In this document: in pieces, positions 1-10,181 of the stretch
Position numbering within the stretch: position 1 is the stretch's first letter
Layout of the letters: every line of letters starts with the position of its first letter
Origin: Marinobacter adhaerens HP15
Lineage (GTDB): Bacteria; Pseudomonadota; Gammaproteobacteria; Pseudomonadales; Oleiphilaceae
Assembly: GCF_000166295.1 (NCBI RefSeq)
Contig: NC_017506.1
Span: forward strand, 1,798,001-1,862,000
Length of the DNA: 64,000 bases
Reading direction: 5' to 3'
Program-made: the position numbers and the translations under genes
The notes under the pieces: generated by a model
Told to the model about the DNA's origin: nothing
What the model saw: only the letters and a program-made list of their open reading frames with translations
The model's database searches: none

Positions 1-219
1 CGCTTCGATGCCCAGATACGGCGTCGCCATCACGCCAACTTTGGCAGACAGCGTGCCTACGTCGGCATCCGCGTTACCGCTCTCAAGGTTCATGAAAGTG
101 TAGTTCAGGCCTGTGTAGAGCCCGCCAACGCCAGACTTGTACATATCCTGGGCGGATGCGGCTCCTGCAGCAGCCATACCGGTGGCAAAGATAACGGCAA
201 TTGAACGTACGTGTTTCAT
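1..219 (-). CDS. Outer-membrane beta-barrel protein, N-terminal part (runs off window)
   Basis: The first 73 residues are visible; the rest lies beyond base 1. The ATG at 219 follows a clear GGAG ribosome site. Residues 1-23 form a typical signal peptide (KHVRS, then a hydrophobic run, then cleavage around ASA-QD). The mature start (VGGLYTGLNYTFMNLE, then SAKVGVMATPYLGIEA) alternates polar and hydrophobic residues as in OmpA/OmpW-like porin barrels of the 'outer membrane beta-barrel' family. It is divergent from trkH. Exact family and function cannot be fixed from the fragment. Confidence 0.75.
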   Translation of the reverse strand, partial: MKHVRSIAVIFATGMAAAGAASAQDMYKSGVGGLYTGLNYTFMNLESGNADADVGTLSAKVGVMATPYLGIEA

Positions 220-364
220 TTTTTATCTCCTTAACCGAATTGTTCGGTGTACATCGCTGAACTTGCACCAGACTGACGCGTTTTGCCATCAGAAAGATCC
301 GCATTTACGCGTTATTTACACCGATTTAATTCGCCGGTAATTTCAGCATCCGCGCGGTGTTACC

Positions 365-1882
365 TTGCGGAAGGCCGACCCCACAGGTATTCTGACGCCG
401 TCTCCCGGTATCAGCTGGCTCGAGCATCCATTGAGAAATCTCTACCCCGTCATTTTCATTGTCAGCGTCATGTTCGTGCTTTTGAGCATTTTCATGACAT
501 TGCCTGTCATCCTGCTTGCGGGATCTGAAGCGCCGAACGCCATGGCGTTTGCAGAATCGGCCGCTATTGTCTGGGGCCTCGGTATACTGGGAATGGCCGC
601 CACCTACCGCAAACCGAGAGATCTGAAGCCCAGGTACATGTTCGTACTCACGGTATCTTCTTGGTTCATTATTGCCCTGTTTTCATCCCTTCCTTTCTAT
701 CTGAGTGACCTGGGCATTTCTGCCGCAGACGCCTTTTTCGAGGGCACCTCGGGGATTACCACCACCGGGGCAACAGTGCTCAGCGGCCTCGATGATATGG
801 ACAGGGATCTCTTGATCTGGCGGTCCATCCTGCAATGGATCGGTGGTATCGGGATTATCGGTATGTTCGTTGCGGTACTCCCGTTTCTGCGGGTCGGCGG
901 CATGCGGCTGTTCGCCACCGAGTCTTCGGAATGGACCGACAAGGCTCTGCCAAGGATGAAAACACTCAGCCGTGGCTTGCTGGTGGTTTATCTGGCGTTT
1001 TCGATCATTGCGGTGGTTACCTACTGGTTTTCTGGCATGACGCTCTTCGATGCCTTCAACCATGGTCTTACCAGCATCGCCACCGGTGGCTTTTCCACCT
1101 CGGATCTTTCCATGGGCAAGTTCAATGATCTGATCCTCATGGAAGCCACATTTTTCATGATTATCGGCAGCTTGCCCTTCTTCCTTTTCGTGCGTGAAAT
1201 GCATGGCCAACACGGCGTTCTTTTCCGGGATCAGCAGGTGCGATTGTTTCTCGCGATCCTGTTTTTTGTACCGCTGCTTCTGACACTCTACCGCTGGATG
1301 GTGTCACCGGTTCCCTTCGATCCCATCCATAACTACGCCTCTACCCTGTTTAACGTCACTTCTGTGGTAACCACCACGGGCTATGCTTCCGAAGATTATT
1401 CCGCCTGGGGCCCTCTGGCGTTCGTGCTGTTCTTTTTCCTGATGTTCGTGGGCGGCTGCTCTGGTTCCACGGCCGGCGGCATGAAAATCTTCCGGTTCCA
1501 GCTTTCCCTGATCATCCTGCGTGAGCAATTGATGCGCCTGCTGCACCCTCGTGCGGTTCTTACCCGTAACTACAACGGCCGGGCCGTGAGCGATGAGATT
1601 ATCTCGTCGATGATTGCATACACGTTCATCTTCCTGCTCTGTCTTTTGCTGATCACGGTTGCCCTGGCCGCCATGCAGCTGGACTTTGTCACGGCACTGT
1701 CTGGCGCCCTCACCTCGCTGACCAATGTCGGCCCCGGCCTTGGGGACATCATTGGTCCTGCGGGTAATTTCGGGCCGCTTCCCGATGCCGCAAAATGGGT
1801 ACTGTCTGTGGGTATGCTCATGGGGCGTCTGGAGATACTGAGCGTGGTGATCGTTCTTTCGCCGGCGTTCTGGCGCAGCTGA
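365..1882 (+). CDS. trkH: TrkH-family potassium uptake protein
   Basis: About 505 residues, the usual TrkH length, with many hydrophobic helices. Four pore-loop signatures of the Trk/Ktr superfamily are present: TTTGATV near residue 135, ATGGFST, TTGYASED and TNVGPG, which supply the glycine-lined K+ filter. The protein is the membrane pore of a K+ uptake system that normally works with cytoplasmic TrkA; no trkA lies nearby. The start is uncertain: the frame opens after the stop at 338-340 and has no ATG before 470. TTG 365 or TTG 431 are the candidates, and neither has a good ribosome site. Its stop is 3 bases from that of the convergent phosphorylase gene. Confidence 0.9.
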   Translation: MRKADPTGILTPSPGISWLEHPLRNLYPVIFIVSVMFVLLSIFMTLPVILLAGSEAPNAMAFAESAAIVWGLGILGMAATYRKPRDLKPRYMFVLTVSSWFIIALFSSLPFYLSDLGISAADAFFEGTSGITTTGATVLSGLDDMDRDLLIWRSILQWIGGIGIIGMFVAVLPFLRVGGMRLFATESSEWTDKALPRMKTLSRGLLVVYLAFSIIAVVTYWFSGMTLFDAFNHGLTSIATGGFSTSDLSMGKFNDLILMEATFFMIIGSLPFFLFVREMHGQHGVLFRDQQVRLFLAILFFVPLLLTLYRWMVSPVPFDPIHNYASTLFNVTSVVTTTGYASEDYSAWGPLAFVLFFFLMFVGGCSGSTAGGMKIFRFQLSLIILREQLMRLLHPRAVLTRNYNGRAVSDEIISSMIAYTFIFLLCLLLITVALAAMQLDFVTALSGALTSLTNVGPGLGDIIGPAGNFGPLPDAAKWVLSVGMLMGRLEILSVVIVLSPAFWRS

Positions 1883-1885
1883 GGC

Positions 1886-4420
1886 CTACCTGAGCCAGAG
1901 TATGGCAGGGTTTTCCAGAGGAAGGTTCAGGCGTTCATCCCGCACTCGCAGGCGCGGCGTGTAGTGTCCTTCGGGGCGTGAAGGCACTGTGCATTCATAA
2001 AGATAGGTATGAGGGGAACCACCCAGCGGATGCTTCATCTGCATGGCCGTAATGGTTCTTGGGCCATGCTCGGAATCCTCTGCAACAAGCTCTACTGCAA
2101 TCCGCTGCTCGTCAATTCCATCCAGATAGACTTCCACGGTGAAAGTCTGGCTACCCAAATCTTCGCTTGTATTGAAGCTGTTGAAACGCAACCGGGACCA
2201 GTGCCTGGAGATTTCTCCGTATTCACCAATTAGCTCCCGTGCAGTCTCGGAGCTGCGTCGGCTTCCCATTTCTGCCATGGGGAGATAGAACTGCTCGACG
2301 TATTCCCGCATCATCCGGTTGGCAGAATAGGCCGCCGTCAGTTGATCCATGCTCGCACGCATGCGCCCGACCCATTTCCGGGGAATACCCTCGCTGTCGA
2401 CGTCATAGAATCCGGGAATCACCTCGTTCTCGAGCAGATCAAAGAGCTGTTCCATGTCTGATATATCGTGGTCGTGATTGTTTGACCCGCTCAGCTCGTC
2501 AAACGTGGCGCCGGGTCGAATAGCCCAGCCCACATCCGGGTTCCAGGCCTCCGCCCACCAGCCATCGTACTGTGACAGGTTCAGTCCCCCGTTCACGAGT
2601 ACCTTCATGCCACTGGTGCCGCAGGCTTCCCAAGGGTGTCTCGGACAGTTGAGCCACACATCCACGCCCTGGATAAGCTGGTTGGCCACGCCCAGATCGT
2701 AGTCTTCAATAAACACCACCTTGCCCTCGACATCCGGTCGCCGGGAGAAGGCTTTCCATCGCCGGATGATGTCTTTCCCCGGGAGATCGTAGGGGTGGGC
2801 CTTGCCTGCAAGCACAATCTGAATCGGGCGATCGCGGCTGGCAAGCAGTTTGAGCAGGCGCTCCTGATCCTTGAGCAGGAGATCTGGTCGCTTGTATTCC
2901 GTAAACCGGCGGGCAAAGCCCAACGTGAGGGTTTCATGGTCCAACAAAAGGCCACACGCGGCTTCATGGTTGTTTCCGGGGTTTTGTTCGCAATGCTGGC
3001 TTGCAAGCCTTCGCCGGAGGTAGGTAATCAGCCTTGCGCGCTCCAGGCGCCTCATTTCCCATAATTCTTCGTCGGCGATGTTTGTCATCGGGCAGGTGCT
3101 CTGGAGAGGCCTGCGCCAGCGATCCTTGCCGCAGGCCCGGGTCCAGATGGCGTCGGATTCCGGAGAATCCCAGCTCGGCGTGTGGATGCCATTGGTCACG
3201 TAGTCCGCCGGAATGTCTTCGGCTGGCCAGCGCGGGAAGAAAGGCTGGAAAATGGTCTGGGTGACCTTCTGGTGGATGCGGCTGACACCGTTGAACCGAC
3301 CACACATATTGAGGGCCAGCAAGGCCATATTGAGTTTAAGGTCAGTCGACTGATTGTCTGCGTTGGAGGGCTGGCTTCCCAATGCCAGCAATTGATCGAC
3401 ATTCAGGTCGCGGCCTTCGAGCCAGGGTGTCAGATACAGTCGCAATAGCGATCGGGAGAAATGATCAAAGCCGGACGCCACCGAGGTGTGCGTGGTAAAC
3501 AGATTTGTCGCCCTGGTTGCGGTTCGAGCTGTCTGGAAATCACTTTGATGGTCGTCCTGCCAGCTGAAGGCCCTCTCTATGAGCGCCAGGGCACAGTGGC
3601 CCTCATTCAGATGGCAGAGTGACGGCGATTTCCCCAGTTGTTCCAGCAAACGCCAGCCACCGATGCCCAATACCATTTCCTGTTGCAGGCGCTTTTCCGG
3701 GTCACCGGTATAGAGTTCGCTGGTGATACCCCGATCACCCGGTTCGTTTCGGGGGTCGTTGCTATCGAGCAGCAACAGCTCGCAGCGGCCAACCTGGGCC
3801 TTCCAGGCCCGAAGGCGCACGTGTCGTCCCGGGAAAGGCACAATCACCCTCACCCACTGGTCGTCAGCGTCACGCAGGGGCGAGACGGGCAGCATGGTGG
3901 GGTCGTTGTAAGGATAGAACTCCAGCTGTTCGCCATCGGTGCTGATGGCCTGGCGAAAGTAGCCCTGCTGGTACAGCAGACCCACCGCCATGACTGGTGC
4001 ACCCAGATCGCTGGACGCCTTCAGAAAATCGCCGGCCAGTACGCCCAGACCACCGCTGTACAGCGGCAGCGATTCGCTCAGACCATATTCCATGCAGAAA
4101 TAGGCAACGCCCTCGCCCAGATCGCCCGGACAATCGGTCGAATACCAGGTGTCAGCCTCTGTAAAAGCCTGGTGAGCATGAATCTGCTCACGGTAGCGCT
4201 GCTGAAAGTCGGGGTCTGCGGCCAGTTCTTCCAGCCGCTCCCCGGACACGCTGTTCAAAACCAGCCACGCGTTCCGGGTGGTGTCCCAGATGTCCGAATC
4301 AAGAGCGCGCCAGAGCTCATCGGTACCGTGATGCCAGGTCCACCGAAGGTCCAGCGCCAACTGGAACAATCCGCTCAGGGATTCCGGCAAGGACCGCGGG
4401 GTATAGGCTGCCAGGGTCAA
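1886..4420 (-). CDS. glgP: Alpha-glucan phosphorylase (GT35, DUF3417 type)
   Basis: An 844-residue pyridoxal-phosphate enzyme that phosphorolyses alpha-1,4-glucan ends to glucose-1-phosphate. The N-terminus (LFQLALDLRWTWHHGTDELW) matches the DUF3417 domain of the short 'alpha-glucan phosphorylase' branch. MEYGLSES, YSGGLGVLAGD and ACGTSGMK follow; Lys606 in the last motif is the expected PLP lysine. The start is TTG at 4420, preceded by GGAG seven bases upstream. It is last in the minus-strand run after the SDR gene (30-base gap). A second, clearly diverged paralogue lies at 13764-16316, so the two probably differ in substrate (glycogen versus malto-oligosaccharide); which is which cannot be read from sequence. 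Confidence 0.92.
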   Translation of the reverse strand: MTLAAYTPRSLPESLSGLFQLALDLRWTWHHGTDELWRALDSDIWDTTRNAWLVLNSVSGERLEELAADPDFQQRYREQIHAHQAFTEADTWYSTDCPGDLGEGVAYFCMEYGLSESLPLYSGGLGVLAGDFLKASSDLGAPVMAVGLLYQQGYFRQAISTDGEQLEFYPYNDPTMLPVSPLRDADDQWVRVIVPFPGRHVRLRAWKAQVGRCELLLLDSNDPRNEPGDRGITSELYTGDPEKRLQQEMVLGIGGWRLLEQLGKSPSLCHLNEGHCALALIERAFSWQDDHQSDFQTARTATRATNLFTTHTSVASGFDHFSRSLLRLYLTPWLEGRDLNVDQLLALGSQPSNADNQSTDLKLNMALLALNMCGRFNGVSRIHQKVTQTIFQPFFPRWPAEDIPADYVTNGIHTPSWDSPESDAIWTRACGKDRWRRPLQSTCPMTNIADEELWEMRRLERARLITYLRRRLASQHCEQNPGNNHEAACGLLLDHETLTLGFARRFTEYKRPDLLLKDQERLLKLLASRDRPIQIVLAGKAHPYDLPGKDIIRRWKAFSRRPDVEGKVVFIEDYDLGVANQLIQGVDVWLNCPRHPWEACGTSGMKVLVNGGLNLSQYDGWWAEAWNPDVGWAIRPGATFDELSGSNNHDHDISDMEQLFDLLENEVIPGFYDVDSEGIPRKWVGRMRASMDQLTAAYSANRMMREYVEQFYLPMAEMGSRRSSETARELIGEYGEISRHWSRLRFNSFNTSEDLGSQTFTVEVYLDGIDEQRIAVELVAEDSEHGPRTITAMQMKHPLGGSPHTYLYECTVPSRPEGHYTPRLRVRDERLNLPLENPAILWLR

Positions 4421-4450
4421 GTTTGAACTCCGCTCAGGTTGGTCGGGACA

Positions 4451-5221
4451 TCATCGAGCGGTATAACCGCCATCAATCACCAGTTCACTCCCGGTCACAA
4501 ACTTGGATTCGTCAGAGGCGAGATAGACCGCGCCCCAGGCAATATCATCGGGCTCGCCCATGTGACCGACAGGATGCATTGCCGCCGTGGCCTTTTTAGC
4601 TTCCTCCGGGTCCTGTCCGGTCGTTTTGAGGTGGGCCTCAACCAGCGGGGTCCAGATAAACCCGGGGTGAATGGAATTGCAGCGAATGTTTTCAGTGGCA
4701 TACAACAGGGCGTCGGTTTTGGACATCAAACGCACGGCGCCCTTGGAGGCATGATAAGGCGGAATATCCGGCGCACTCACCAGCCCATAAATGGATGACA
4801 GGTTGATAATGCTGCCAACGCCCGCTTTTTTCATGTGGGGAATGGCGTGCTTGGTGCAGAAAAACACGCCCTTGACGTTCACATCCTGAACATGGTCCCA
4901 CTCTTCTTCCGTGAGTTCATGGGTCGGCTTGTTCGCCCCGGCAATGCCGGCGTTGTTCACCAGTACAGTCGGGGTACCGAAGGTATTGGCAACGGCGTCC
5001 AGAACCTGTTTGACCTCTTGTTCCTTGCTTACGTCACAGTGCCAGTAACCCGCCTTCAGACCGCGGCCTTCAAGTTGTTTAGCCAGGGCCTCTCCCTCGG
5101 AATCCTGGCAGTCGAGAATGGCGACAGCAGCACCCTCTTCTGCCATTCGGAGCGCTGTTGCGGCTCCGATGCCAACGGAGCCACCGGTGATCACGGCCAC
5201 TTTACCTTTGAGTCGTTCCAT
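4451..5221 (-). CDS. SDR-family NAD(P)-dependent oxidoreductase
   Basis: A classical short-chain dehydrogenase of 256 residues. The cofactor motif TGGSVGIG is at 12-19, NNAG at 89-92, and the catalytic Ser142/143, Tyr156 and Lys160 stand in the usual YxxxK arrangement; the C-terminus (SELVIDGGYTAR) is typical. Asp37 after the second strand suggests NAD(H) preference. The ATG at 5221 has GAGGA upstream. It lies between the PilZ gene (27 bases upstream) and the phosphorylase (30 bases downstream), so is probably co-transcribed. The substrate is unknown; glucose/3-oxoacyl dehydrogenase labels are generic for this fold. Confidence 0.88.
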   Translation of the reverse strand: MERLKGKVAVITGGSVGIGAATALRMAEEGAAVAILDCQDSEGEALAKQLEGRGLKAGYWHCDVSKEQEVKQVLDAVANTFGTPTVLVNNAGIAGANKPTHELTEEEWDHVQDVNVKGVFFCTKHAIPHMKKAGVGSIINLSSIYGLVSAPDIPPYHASKGAVRLMSKTDALLYATENIRCNSIHPGFIWTPLVEAHLKTTGQDPEEAKKATAAMHPVGHMGEPDDIAWGAVYLASDESKFVTGSELVIDGGYTAR

Positions 5222-5248
5222 GCACAGATCCTCTCCCTTGGGTGTTCT

Positions 5249-5608
5249 TCAGGCTTGTTTCCTGCGGGCAGGAAAATAATTGACTGGCATGTGGTGGTTT
5301 TTAAGCCAGTTGATCAGTGAAGAAATTGTAAAACTGTCGTTCTCGACGCCTTCAAAATCGACACCAAGGCCACGGTCTGACTTCCGCACAACATGGGCCT
5401 TCAGCCGACGGAACCGCTTTTCCTGGGTATCCGGAAAACGGAACTCCAGCTCCACAGTCTGGTTTAACTGAACGTCAGTGTAGTCCGTGGCAATGAACAG
5501 ACCACGTTTGGAGGCATCGCGAATCTGACCGGTCGCAACCGGCATCCCGCGCTTGTATACCAACAGCCCAAGCTTTCCCTGTACGCGTTTACTGAGTCTG
5601 TGTTCCAT
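5249..5608 (-). CDS. PilZ-domain protein (c-di-GMP receptor type)
   Basis: A 119-residue single-domain protein. The RxxxR arm is at residues 4-8 (RLSKR), followed by DASKRG, matching the DxSxxG motif, so both c-di-GMP-binding signatures of PilZ are intact. The ATG at 5608 follows a strong GAGGGG ribosome site; the frame stays open upstream to 5731 but the extra residues are not PilZ-like. The gene sits between malQ (100 bases upstream) and the SDR in the glycogen run, suggesting c-di-GMP input to carbon storage or simple co-transcription. No effector domain is present, so it must act through a partner. Confidence 0.85.
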   Translation of the reverse strand: MEHRLSKRVQGKLGLLVYKRGMPVATGQIRDASKRGLFIATDYTDVQLNQTVELEFRFPDTQEKRFRRLKAHVVRKSDRGLGVDFEGVENDSFTISSLINWLKNHHMPVNYFPARRKQA

Positions 5609-5708
5609 GTTCCCCCCTCGTGACTCATCTTGAACGCCAATTGTTGATACTGCTTGTGTGTTATATCGAAGGTTGGGGCCCGCCTCTTTGATGCTGATCA
5701 AAAAATGC

Positions 5709-7202
5709 TCAGACCGGAGGAAGGCGCCCATGTCGTTTTACCGATTCAGCGATTATTTTCGACAAGTCTTTCTCGGGAAAATTCCAGTCCAGTTTCCATG
5801 TCCAGTTATTTGTAATGGTGCCCGGCGTATTGAACCTTGCCTCGGTTCCAAGACCGAGGAAATCCTGCATCGGCACCACGGCCAATGAGCAGACCGAACG
5901 GAACGCCGCTTCAATTACCGGCCATGGCATCCCATCACCACTGGTGGCCAGATAATCGTTCACATAGTGCCGGGTACGGTCATCCAGGCTGCGGTACCAC
6001 CCCAGTGTTGTGTCGTTATCGTGGGTGCCGGTGTAGACAAGATCCCGGGGCTGGTGGTTGTGAAGCAGATGCGGATTGTTTGGGCTGCCGTCGAAGCCAA
6101 ATTGCATCACCGTCATCCCTGGCAGGCGGAAGCGATGACGAAGTTCTTCCACATCGTCGCTGATGATGCCGAGGTTTTCGGCTACCAGGGGTAAATCCGG
6201 GAAGCGGTCGAAGCAGGCCTGTAGAAAATGGTCAGAGGGGCCGGGAACCCAATAGCCGTTTCGTGGTTGAGGAGCCTCTGCCGGGATCTCCCAATAGGCC
6301 TGAAGCCCCCGAAAATGGTCTATCCGGATCAGATCGAACAGATGGCGCTGGCTTTCGAGCCGTTGAAGCCACCACTGGTAGCCATCTTCCGCCATAACCT
6401 GCCAGTTGTAGAGTGGATTACCCCAGTGCTGGCCCTCCTCGGAAAAATAGTCCGGCGGCACACCGGCAACCACAGTGGGTTCGCCCCGGGCGTCCAGTTT
6501 GAAGAACTGTCGGTTGGCCCAGACATCGGCGCTGTCTTGAGCGACAAAAATGGGGATATCACCAAACAGCAAAACATTGCGGCTTCGTGCATAGTCCCTG
6601 AGTGCCTGCCACTGGTGGTTGAACAGGAACTGCTCAAACCTGATGCGAGCCAGTCTGGCCTGGTTTTGGTCGACAAAGGCCTGCAAGGCAGCCGGCTCCC
6701 GATCCCTCAAGTGCTCTGGCCACTGGAGCCAGCCTGGCGACTCCTGAACCTCCCGGATTGCGCAGAACAGACAGAAATCATCCAGCCAGTAATCATTTCT
6801 TGCCCGGAAACCTTCAAATCCGGCCAGATCAAGGCCCTTCCGGCTTGTGGCATGGCCCTCGTAAAACCGTTGGGCGGCGATAGCCAGCAGCTGCTGGCGG
6901 GATTCGGCGATGGGCTGGGCCAGTTCAGCGTCGGCCAGCAGTCCAGTCTGCAGCAGTTCAGCGAGGTCAATAAAATCCTGGTTGCCCGCGTGGGCACTCA
7001 GGGACTGGTACGGTGAAAGATCCTGGTGTGTTGGTCCAATAGGCAGTGTCTGCCAGACGGTAATGCCACTGTCGGCCAGAAAATCGACGAACCGGCGGGC
7101 GCCGGCGCCCAGAACACCGAGGCTTCCGGGCAGGCAGGTCGGGTGAAGCAGCACACCGGCCCTTCGGGCACTGAACAGATCCTTGTCGTTCGCTGAAGTC
7201 AT
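5709..7202 (-). CDS. malQ: 4-alpha-glucanotransferase (amylomaltase, GH77)
   Basis: A 497-residue disproportionating enzyme that transfers maltosyl and longer segments between alpha-1,4-glucans. The N-terminus has RRAGVLLHPTCLPGS and WQTLPIGPT. The catalytic regions follow in order: IRIDHFRG (nucleophile Asp), LVAENLGI (acid/base Glu) and YTGTHDNDTTLGW (third Asp). It lacks the long N-terminal extension of E. coli MalQ and matches the compact form. The ATG at 7202 overlaps the TGA of the GH57 gene (ATGA), indicating translational coupling. With glgP it would recycle the short dextrins left by phosphorolysis. Confidence 0.93.
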   Translation of the reverse strand: MTSANDKDLFSARRAGVLLHPTCLPGSLGVLGAGARRFVDFLADSGITVWQTLPIGPTHQDLSPYQSLSAHAGNQDFIDLAELLQTGLLADAELAQPIAESRQQLLAIAAQRFYEGHATSRKGLDLAGFEGFRARNDYWLDDFCLFCAIREVQESPGWLQWPEHLRDREPAALQAFVDQNQARLARIRFEQFLFNHQWQALRDYARSRNVLLFGDIPIFVAQDSADVWANRQFFKLDARGEPTVVAGVPPDYFSEEGQHWGNPLYNWQVMAEDGYQWWLQRLESQRHLFDLIRIDHFRGLQAYWEIPAEAPQPRNGYWVPGPSDHFLQACFDRFPDLPLVAENLGIISDDVEELRHRFRLPGMTVMQFGFDGSPNNPHLLHNHQPRDLVYTGTHDNDTTLGWYRSLDDRTRHYVNDYLATSGDGMPWPVIEAAFRSVCSLAVVPMQDFLGLGTEARFNTPGTITNNWTWKLDWNFPEKDLSKIIAESVKRHGRLPPV

Positions 7203-8926
7203 GCAGGATGATCCGCCTCATGGCCCGGCCGCATGGTACCGCCGCGAGCCGGTTCTCCACTGCCCTGGCTGAGCTTCTGGAACACGGATGGCGGGGCCGG
7301 GTAGCCGATCATTTCATAGAGATTGACGAGGTGGCGGCGATACAGATGCTCAAAGTCGCTGACGATCTGGGCCGGGTTATAGTCACCAAACCACCAGAAC
7401 CAGTCGGACCCTTCGCAGATAGCCAGTTGCTGCATGGCGGCTGCTTTCTGCTCCGAATTGAGACTGCCATTGTCCATCACCCGGTCGAAGTGGGTTTTGG
7501 CTTCACAGAGCAGATCCCAGGCCCGGTTCTTGTCCGGGTCACCGATCCAGGTGGAGAACGTACCGTAAATCCAGCTGCCGGCCACAAGATGCGGCAAATG
7601 AACCGGCGCGGCTACGGGGTTCGCCACCAGATCGGCATAAGTGGTCAATCTGAGCCGGGGGTGGTTTGCCAGTACCCGATAAAGTTCGTCGAGGAAGTGA
7701 AAACCGTTCTCGGGGTAATACTCCCAGGCATTTTCGCCATCCATGATCACGGAAATCACCGGCTTCGTCTTGCCCTTGGCCTGCCCCGCAATGTTTTCCA
7801 TGTGATGCACCAGGTCGCCAACGGCATCCCTGGCGTGCCAGTCTGCGTAAGTAAAACCGATCAGATCCGACAGACCGTCGTCACGGAAGAAGACGGCGGT
7901 ATCCGATTCGCCGAACGTATAGGGCTGGTGAATCCCGGCATCGAGCAAATCCGGGTTGTCCTGCCGGGCCAGATTGAGGCTGTTGTGCACCACAGAATCT
8001 CCGCTGGCAGTCCATCGGAATTGATGTTGGTCCAGCAGGCCCAGTGTGGCCTGGCTGAGACCACCCTCGGAAGCCCAGCAGCCGGAGGGATCAACACCGA
8101 AGAAGCGCTGAAAAACGGCCCTGGCCTGCTGGAGTTGCCACGCGGCGCGCGCTTCACCCTCCGGATAATGGCTGTGTGCTGGCAAAGCGATATCCGGCAT
8201 GGCCTCGCGGGCAGCACCCAGGTCAATCAACAGAGGGAGCATGGCATGGGTATAGGGGCTGACAGACAACTCCACCTGCCCTTTTTGCGCAAGATGCCGG
8301 TACCTTGGGCCGATGCCGGATAGCACATCAAAAATCACGTCGAGAAGAGCCTTCCGGTCATCCATCGAAAAGTTGTGGCCCTTCTCCTGAAGGCTCTGGA
8401 TGCAATGGCTGCTTCTGCGGATGGTTTCTCCCATCCAGCCAAGGTGGTACCAAACCAGCAAGTCGGAAAGAAACCGACTTGAAATGTATCTCTGCAGCTC
8501 GGGCTTTTTGCGGTAAACCTCTGCAAGCTCCGCCAACTGCGCGTAGGCCGGATACCGATTGATGATCCGTTCCCGGTTGGCCCGCAGAGACTTTTCGATC
8601 AATCCCAGAAACGCAGGCGTTCCGGTTTCCGGCAACTGTTCTGCAACCAGAGCTGCGAGCAAAGGATCGCCGATCTCGCCGGCGCCATGGCGCCATTTTT
8701 CAATCTGGATCAGGTAGGTCTCGATCTGCTCAAGCAGTACCGGGGCAAAATTGACTACCGCCCTGGCGTCCGGATTCGCTTCCAGATGCGCCGCCATGTC
8801 GCTGTAATCCTTGATGGTATGAAGGTACACCCAGGGAAACAGGAACTGATCGGTGCGCATATCCTGATAAGACGGCTGGTGCATGTGCCAGCAGAGTACA
8901 ACCGGTGTTTTGGTGTCAGAGACCAT
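7199..8926 (-). CDS. Glycoside hydrolase family 57 protein (alpha-amylase/glucanotransferase-like)
   Basis: 575 residues with the conserved GH57 regions: HMHQP at 14-18 (region 1), GCWASEGG in the centre with the presumed nucleophile Glu (region 3), and [10 protein letters not shown] with the acid/base Asp (region 4). No signal peptide is visible, so it is cytoplasmic. GH57 covers alpha-amylase, 4-alpha-glucanotransferase, branching enzyme and amylopullulanase; the sequence does not decide which. The ATG at 8926 lies inside the 3' end of glgC (11-base overlap), and its own stop overlaps malQ. The three genes are therefore one coupled unit, arguing for an intracellular glycogen-processing role. 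Confidence 0.88.
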   Translation of the reverse strand: MVSDTKTPVVLCWHMHQPSYQDMRTDQFLFPWVYLHTIKDYSDMAAHLEANPDARAVVNFAPVLLEQIETYLIQIEKWRHGAGEIGDPLLAALVAEQLPETGTPAFLGLIEKSLRANRERIINRYPAYAQLAELAEVYRKKPELQRYISSRFLSDLLVWYHLGWMGETIRRSSHCIQSLQEKGHNFSMDDRKALLDVIFDVLSGIGPRYRHLAQKGQVELSVSPYTHAMLPLLIDLGAAREAMPDIALPAHSHYPEGEARAAWQLQQARAVFQRFFGVDPSGCWASEGGLSQATLGLLDQHQFRWTASGDSVVHNSLNLARQDNPDLLDAGIHQPYTFGESDTAVFFRDDGLSDLIGFTYADWHARDAVGDLVHHMENIAGQAKGKTKPVISVIMDGENAWEYYPENGFHFLDELYRVLANHPRLRLTTYADLVANPVAAPVHLPHLVAGSWIYGTFSTWIGDPDKNRAWDLLCEAKTHFDRVMDNGSLNSEQKAAAMQQLAICEGSDWFWWFGDYNPAQIVSDFEHLYRRHLVNLYEMIGYPAPPSVFQKLSQGSGEPARGGTMRPGHEADHPA

Positions 8927-10181
8927 GGGGATAATCCTGCCCGAGCATCTCGGGCGTGATCAGCACAATACCTTTGGGCGATACATGAAACCGCTTCCGG
9001 TCATCGGCCTCGTCGAAACCTATCCTCGTCCCTTCGGGGATGCGGCAGCCACGATCAATCAAGGCATTGCGGATGTGGCAGTGACGGCCAATCTCGACAT
9101 CCGGGTAGATGACCGAATCCGAGATTTCACTATAAGAATGAATCTTAACTTGCGAAAACAACAGGGAATGCTTCACCAGAGCGCCGGAGACAATACAGCC
9201 GCCGGCCACCATGGAGTCCACAGCCATGCCCCGTCGATTGTCATCATCGAAAACAAACTTTGCCGGCGGCAGCTGTTCCTGATAGGTCCATATCGGCCAG
9301 TGGGAATCATAGAGATTGAGCTCCGGGCTGATTCCGATCAGCTCCAGGTTTGCCTGCCAGAGTGCGTCAACGGTGCCCACATCGCGCCAATAGGCCGGCT
9401 TGTTCTCAACCGGATTACGGAACGGGAAGGCGACCACCCGCAGACGCTTGATGACGGAGGGAATAATGTCCTTGCCGAAATCGTGAGACGATTCTCCATC
9501 CATTTGCTGGTCGCGCATGAGTTCGTCGAAGAGCACCTGGGTACTGAACACATAGATACCCATGGATGCCAGCGCCTTTCCGGGCTGGCCCGGCATTGGC
9601 TTGGGCTGTTCGGGCTTCTCGACGAACTCGGTGACCCTCAACTCGTCATCTACCGACATCACCCCGAATGCCGAGGCTTCATCGAGAGGTACTTCGATAC
9701 AGCCCACGGTAATATCGGCATCATTCTCCACGTGATGGGCCAGCATGGTGCCGTAGTCCATCTTGTACACGTGATCACCCGCAAGAATCAGCACATACTC
9801 TGGCTGGTGGCTGCGAATGATGTCGAGGTTCTGAAGCACAGCGTCTGCCGTTCCCTCATACCAGGAAGTCTCGATCCGCTGTTGCGCAGGTAAGAGCTCT
9901 ACGAACTCATCCAGTTCTCCCCGGAGAAACCCCCAACCCCGCTGGATATGGCGGATCAGGGAATGGGATTTGTACTGGGTGATCACACCAACCTGCCCGA
10001 TCCCGGAGTTTATGCAGTTCGAGAGTGGAAAATCGATAATCCGGAATTTGCCTCCAAAGGGCACCGCCGGTTTGGCCCGCCATTTGGTGAGATCGTGGAG
10101 GCGGGATCCCCGCCCTCCGGCAAGAACCAGTGCAAGAGTCTGACGAGTGAGACGACTGACGAAACGCTTGGCCGTTTGCAT
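8916..10181 (-). CDS. glgC: Glucose-1-phosphate adenylyltransferase
   Basis: 421 residues. It makes ADP-glucose from ATP and glucose-1-phosphate, the committed step of bacterial glycogen synthesis. The nucleotidyltransferase motif AGGRGSRL is at 21-28, followed by [15 protein letters not shown], then [12 protein letters not shown] and [16 protein letters not shown]. The C-terminus has a left-handed beta-helix hexapeptide pattern ([13 protein letters not shown]) as in GlgC regulatory domains. The start is ATG 10181. It heads the minus-strand run and diverges from glgB across 203 bases that should hold both promoters. Confidence 0.95.
   Translation of the reverse strand: MQTAKRFVSRLTRQTLALVLAGGRGSRLHDLTKWRAKPAVPFGGKFRIIDFPLSNCINSGIGQVGVITQYKSHSLIRHIQRGWGFLRGELDEFVELLPAQQRIETSWYEGTADAVLQNLDIIRSHQPEYVLILAGDHVYKMDYGTMLAHHVENDADITVGCIEVPLDEASAFGVMSVDDELRVTEFVEKPEQPKPMPGQPGKALASMGIYVFSTQVLFDELMRDQQMDGESSHDFGKDIIPSVIKRLRVVAFPFRNPVENKPAYWRDVGTVDALWQANLELIGISPELNLYDSHWPIWTYQEQLPPAKFVFDDDNRRGMAVDSMVAGGCIVSGALVKHSLLFSQVKIHSYSEISDSVIYPDVEIGRHCHIRNALIDRGCRIPEGTRIGFDEADDRKRFHVSPKGIVLITPEMLGQDYPHGL

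Noticed and set aside
234..248. ACCGAA-TTG-TTCGGT inverted repeat upstream of the barrel gene.
   Set aside because: Six-base arms only, no known operator match; chance occurrence cannot be excluded.
7208..8323. A 371-codon plus-strand frame opposite the GH57 gene.
   Set aside because: Shadow frame; the GH57 motifs are on the minus strand and the composition is not protein-like.
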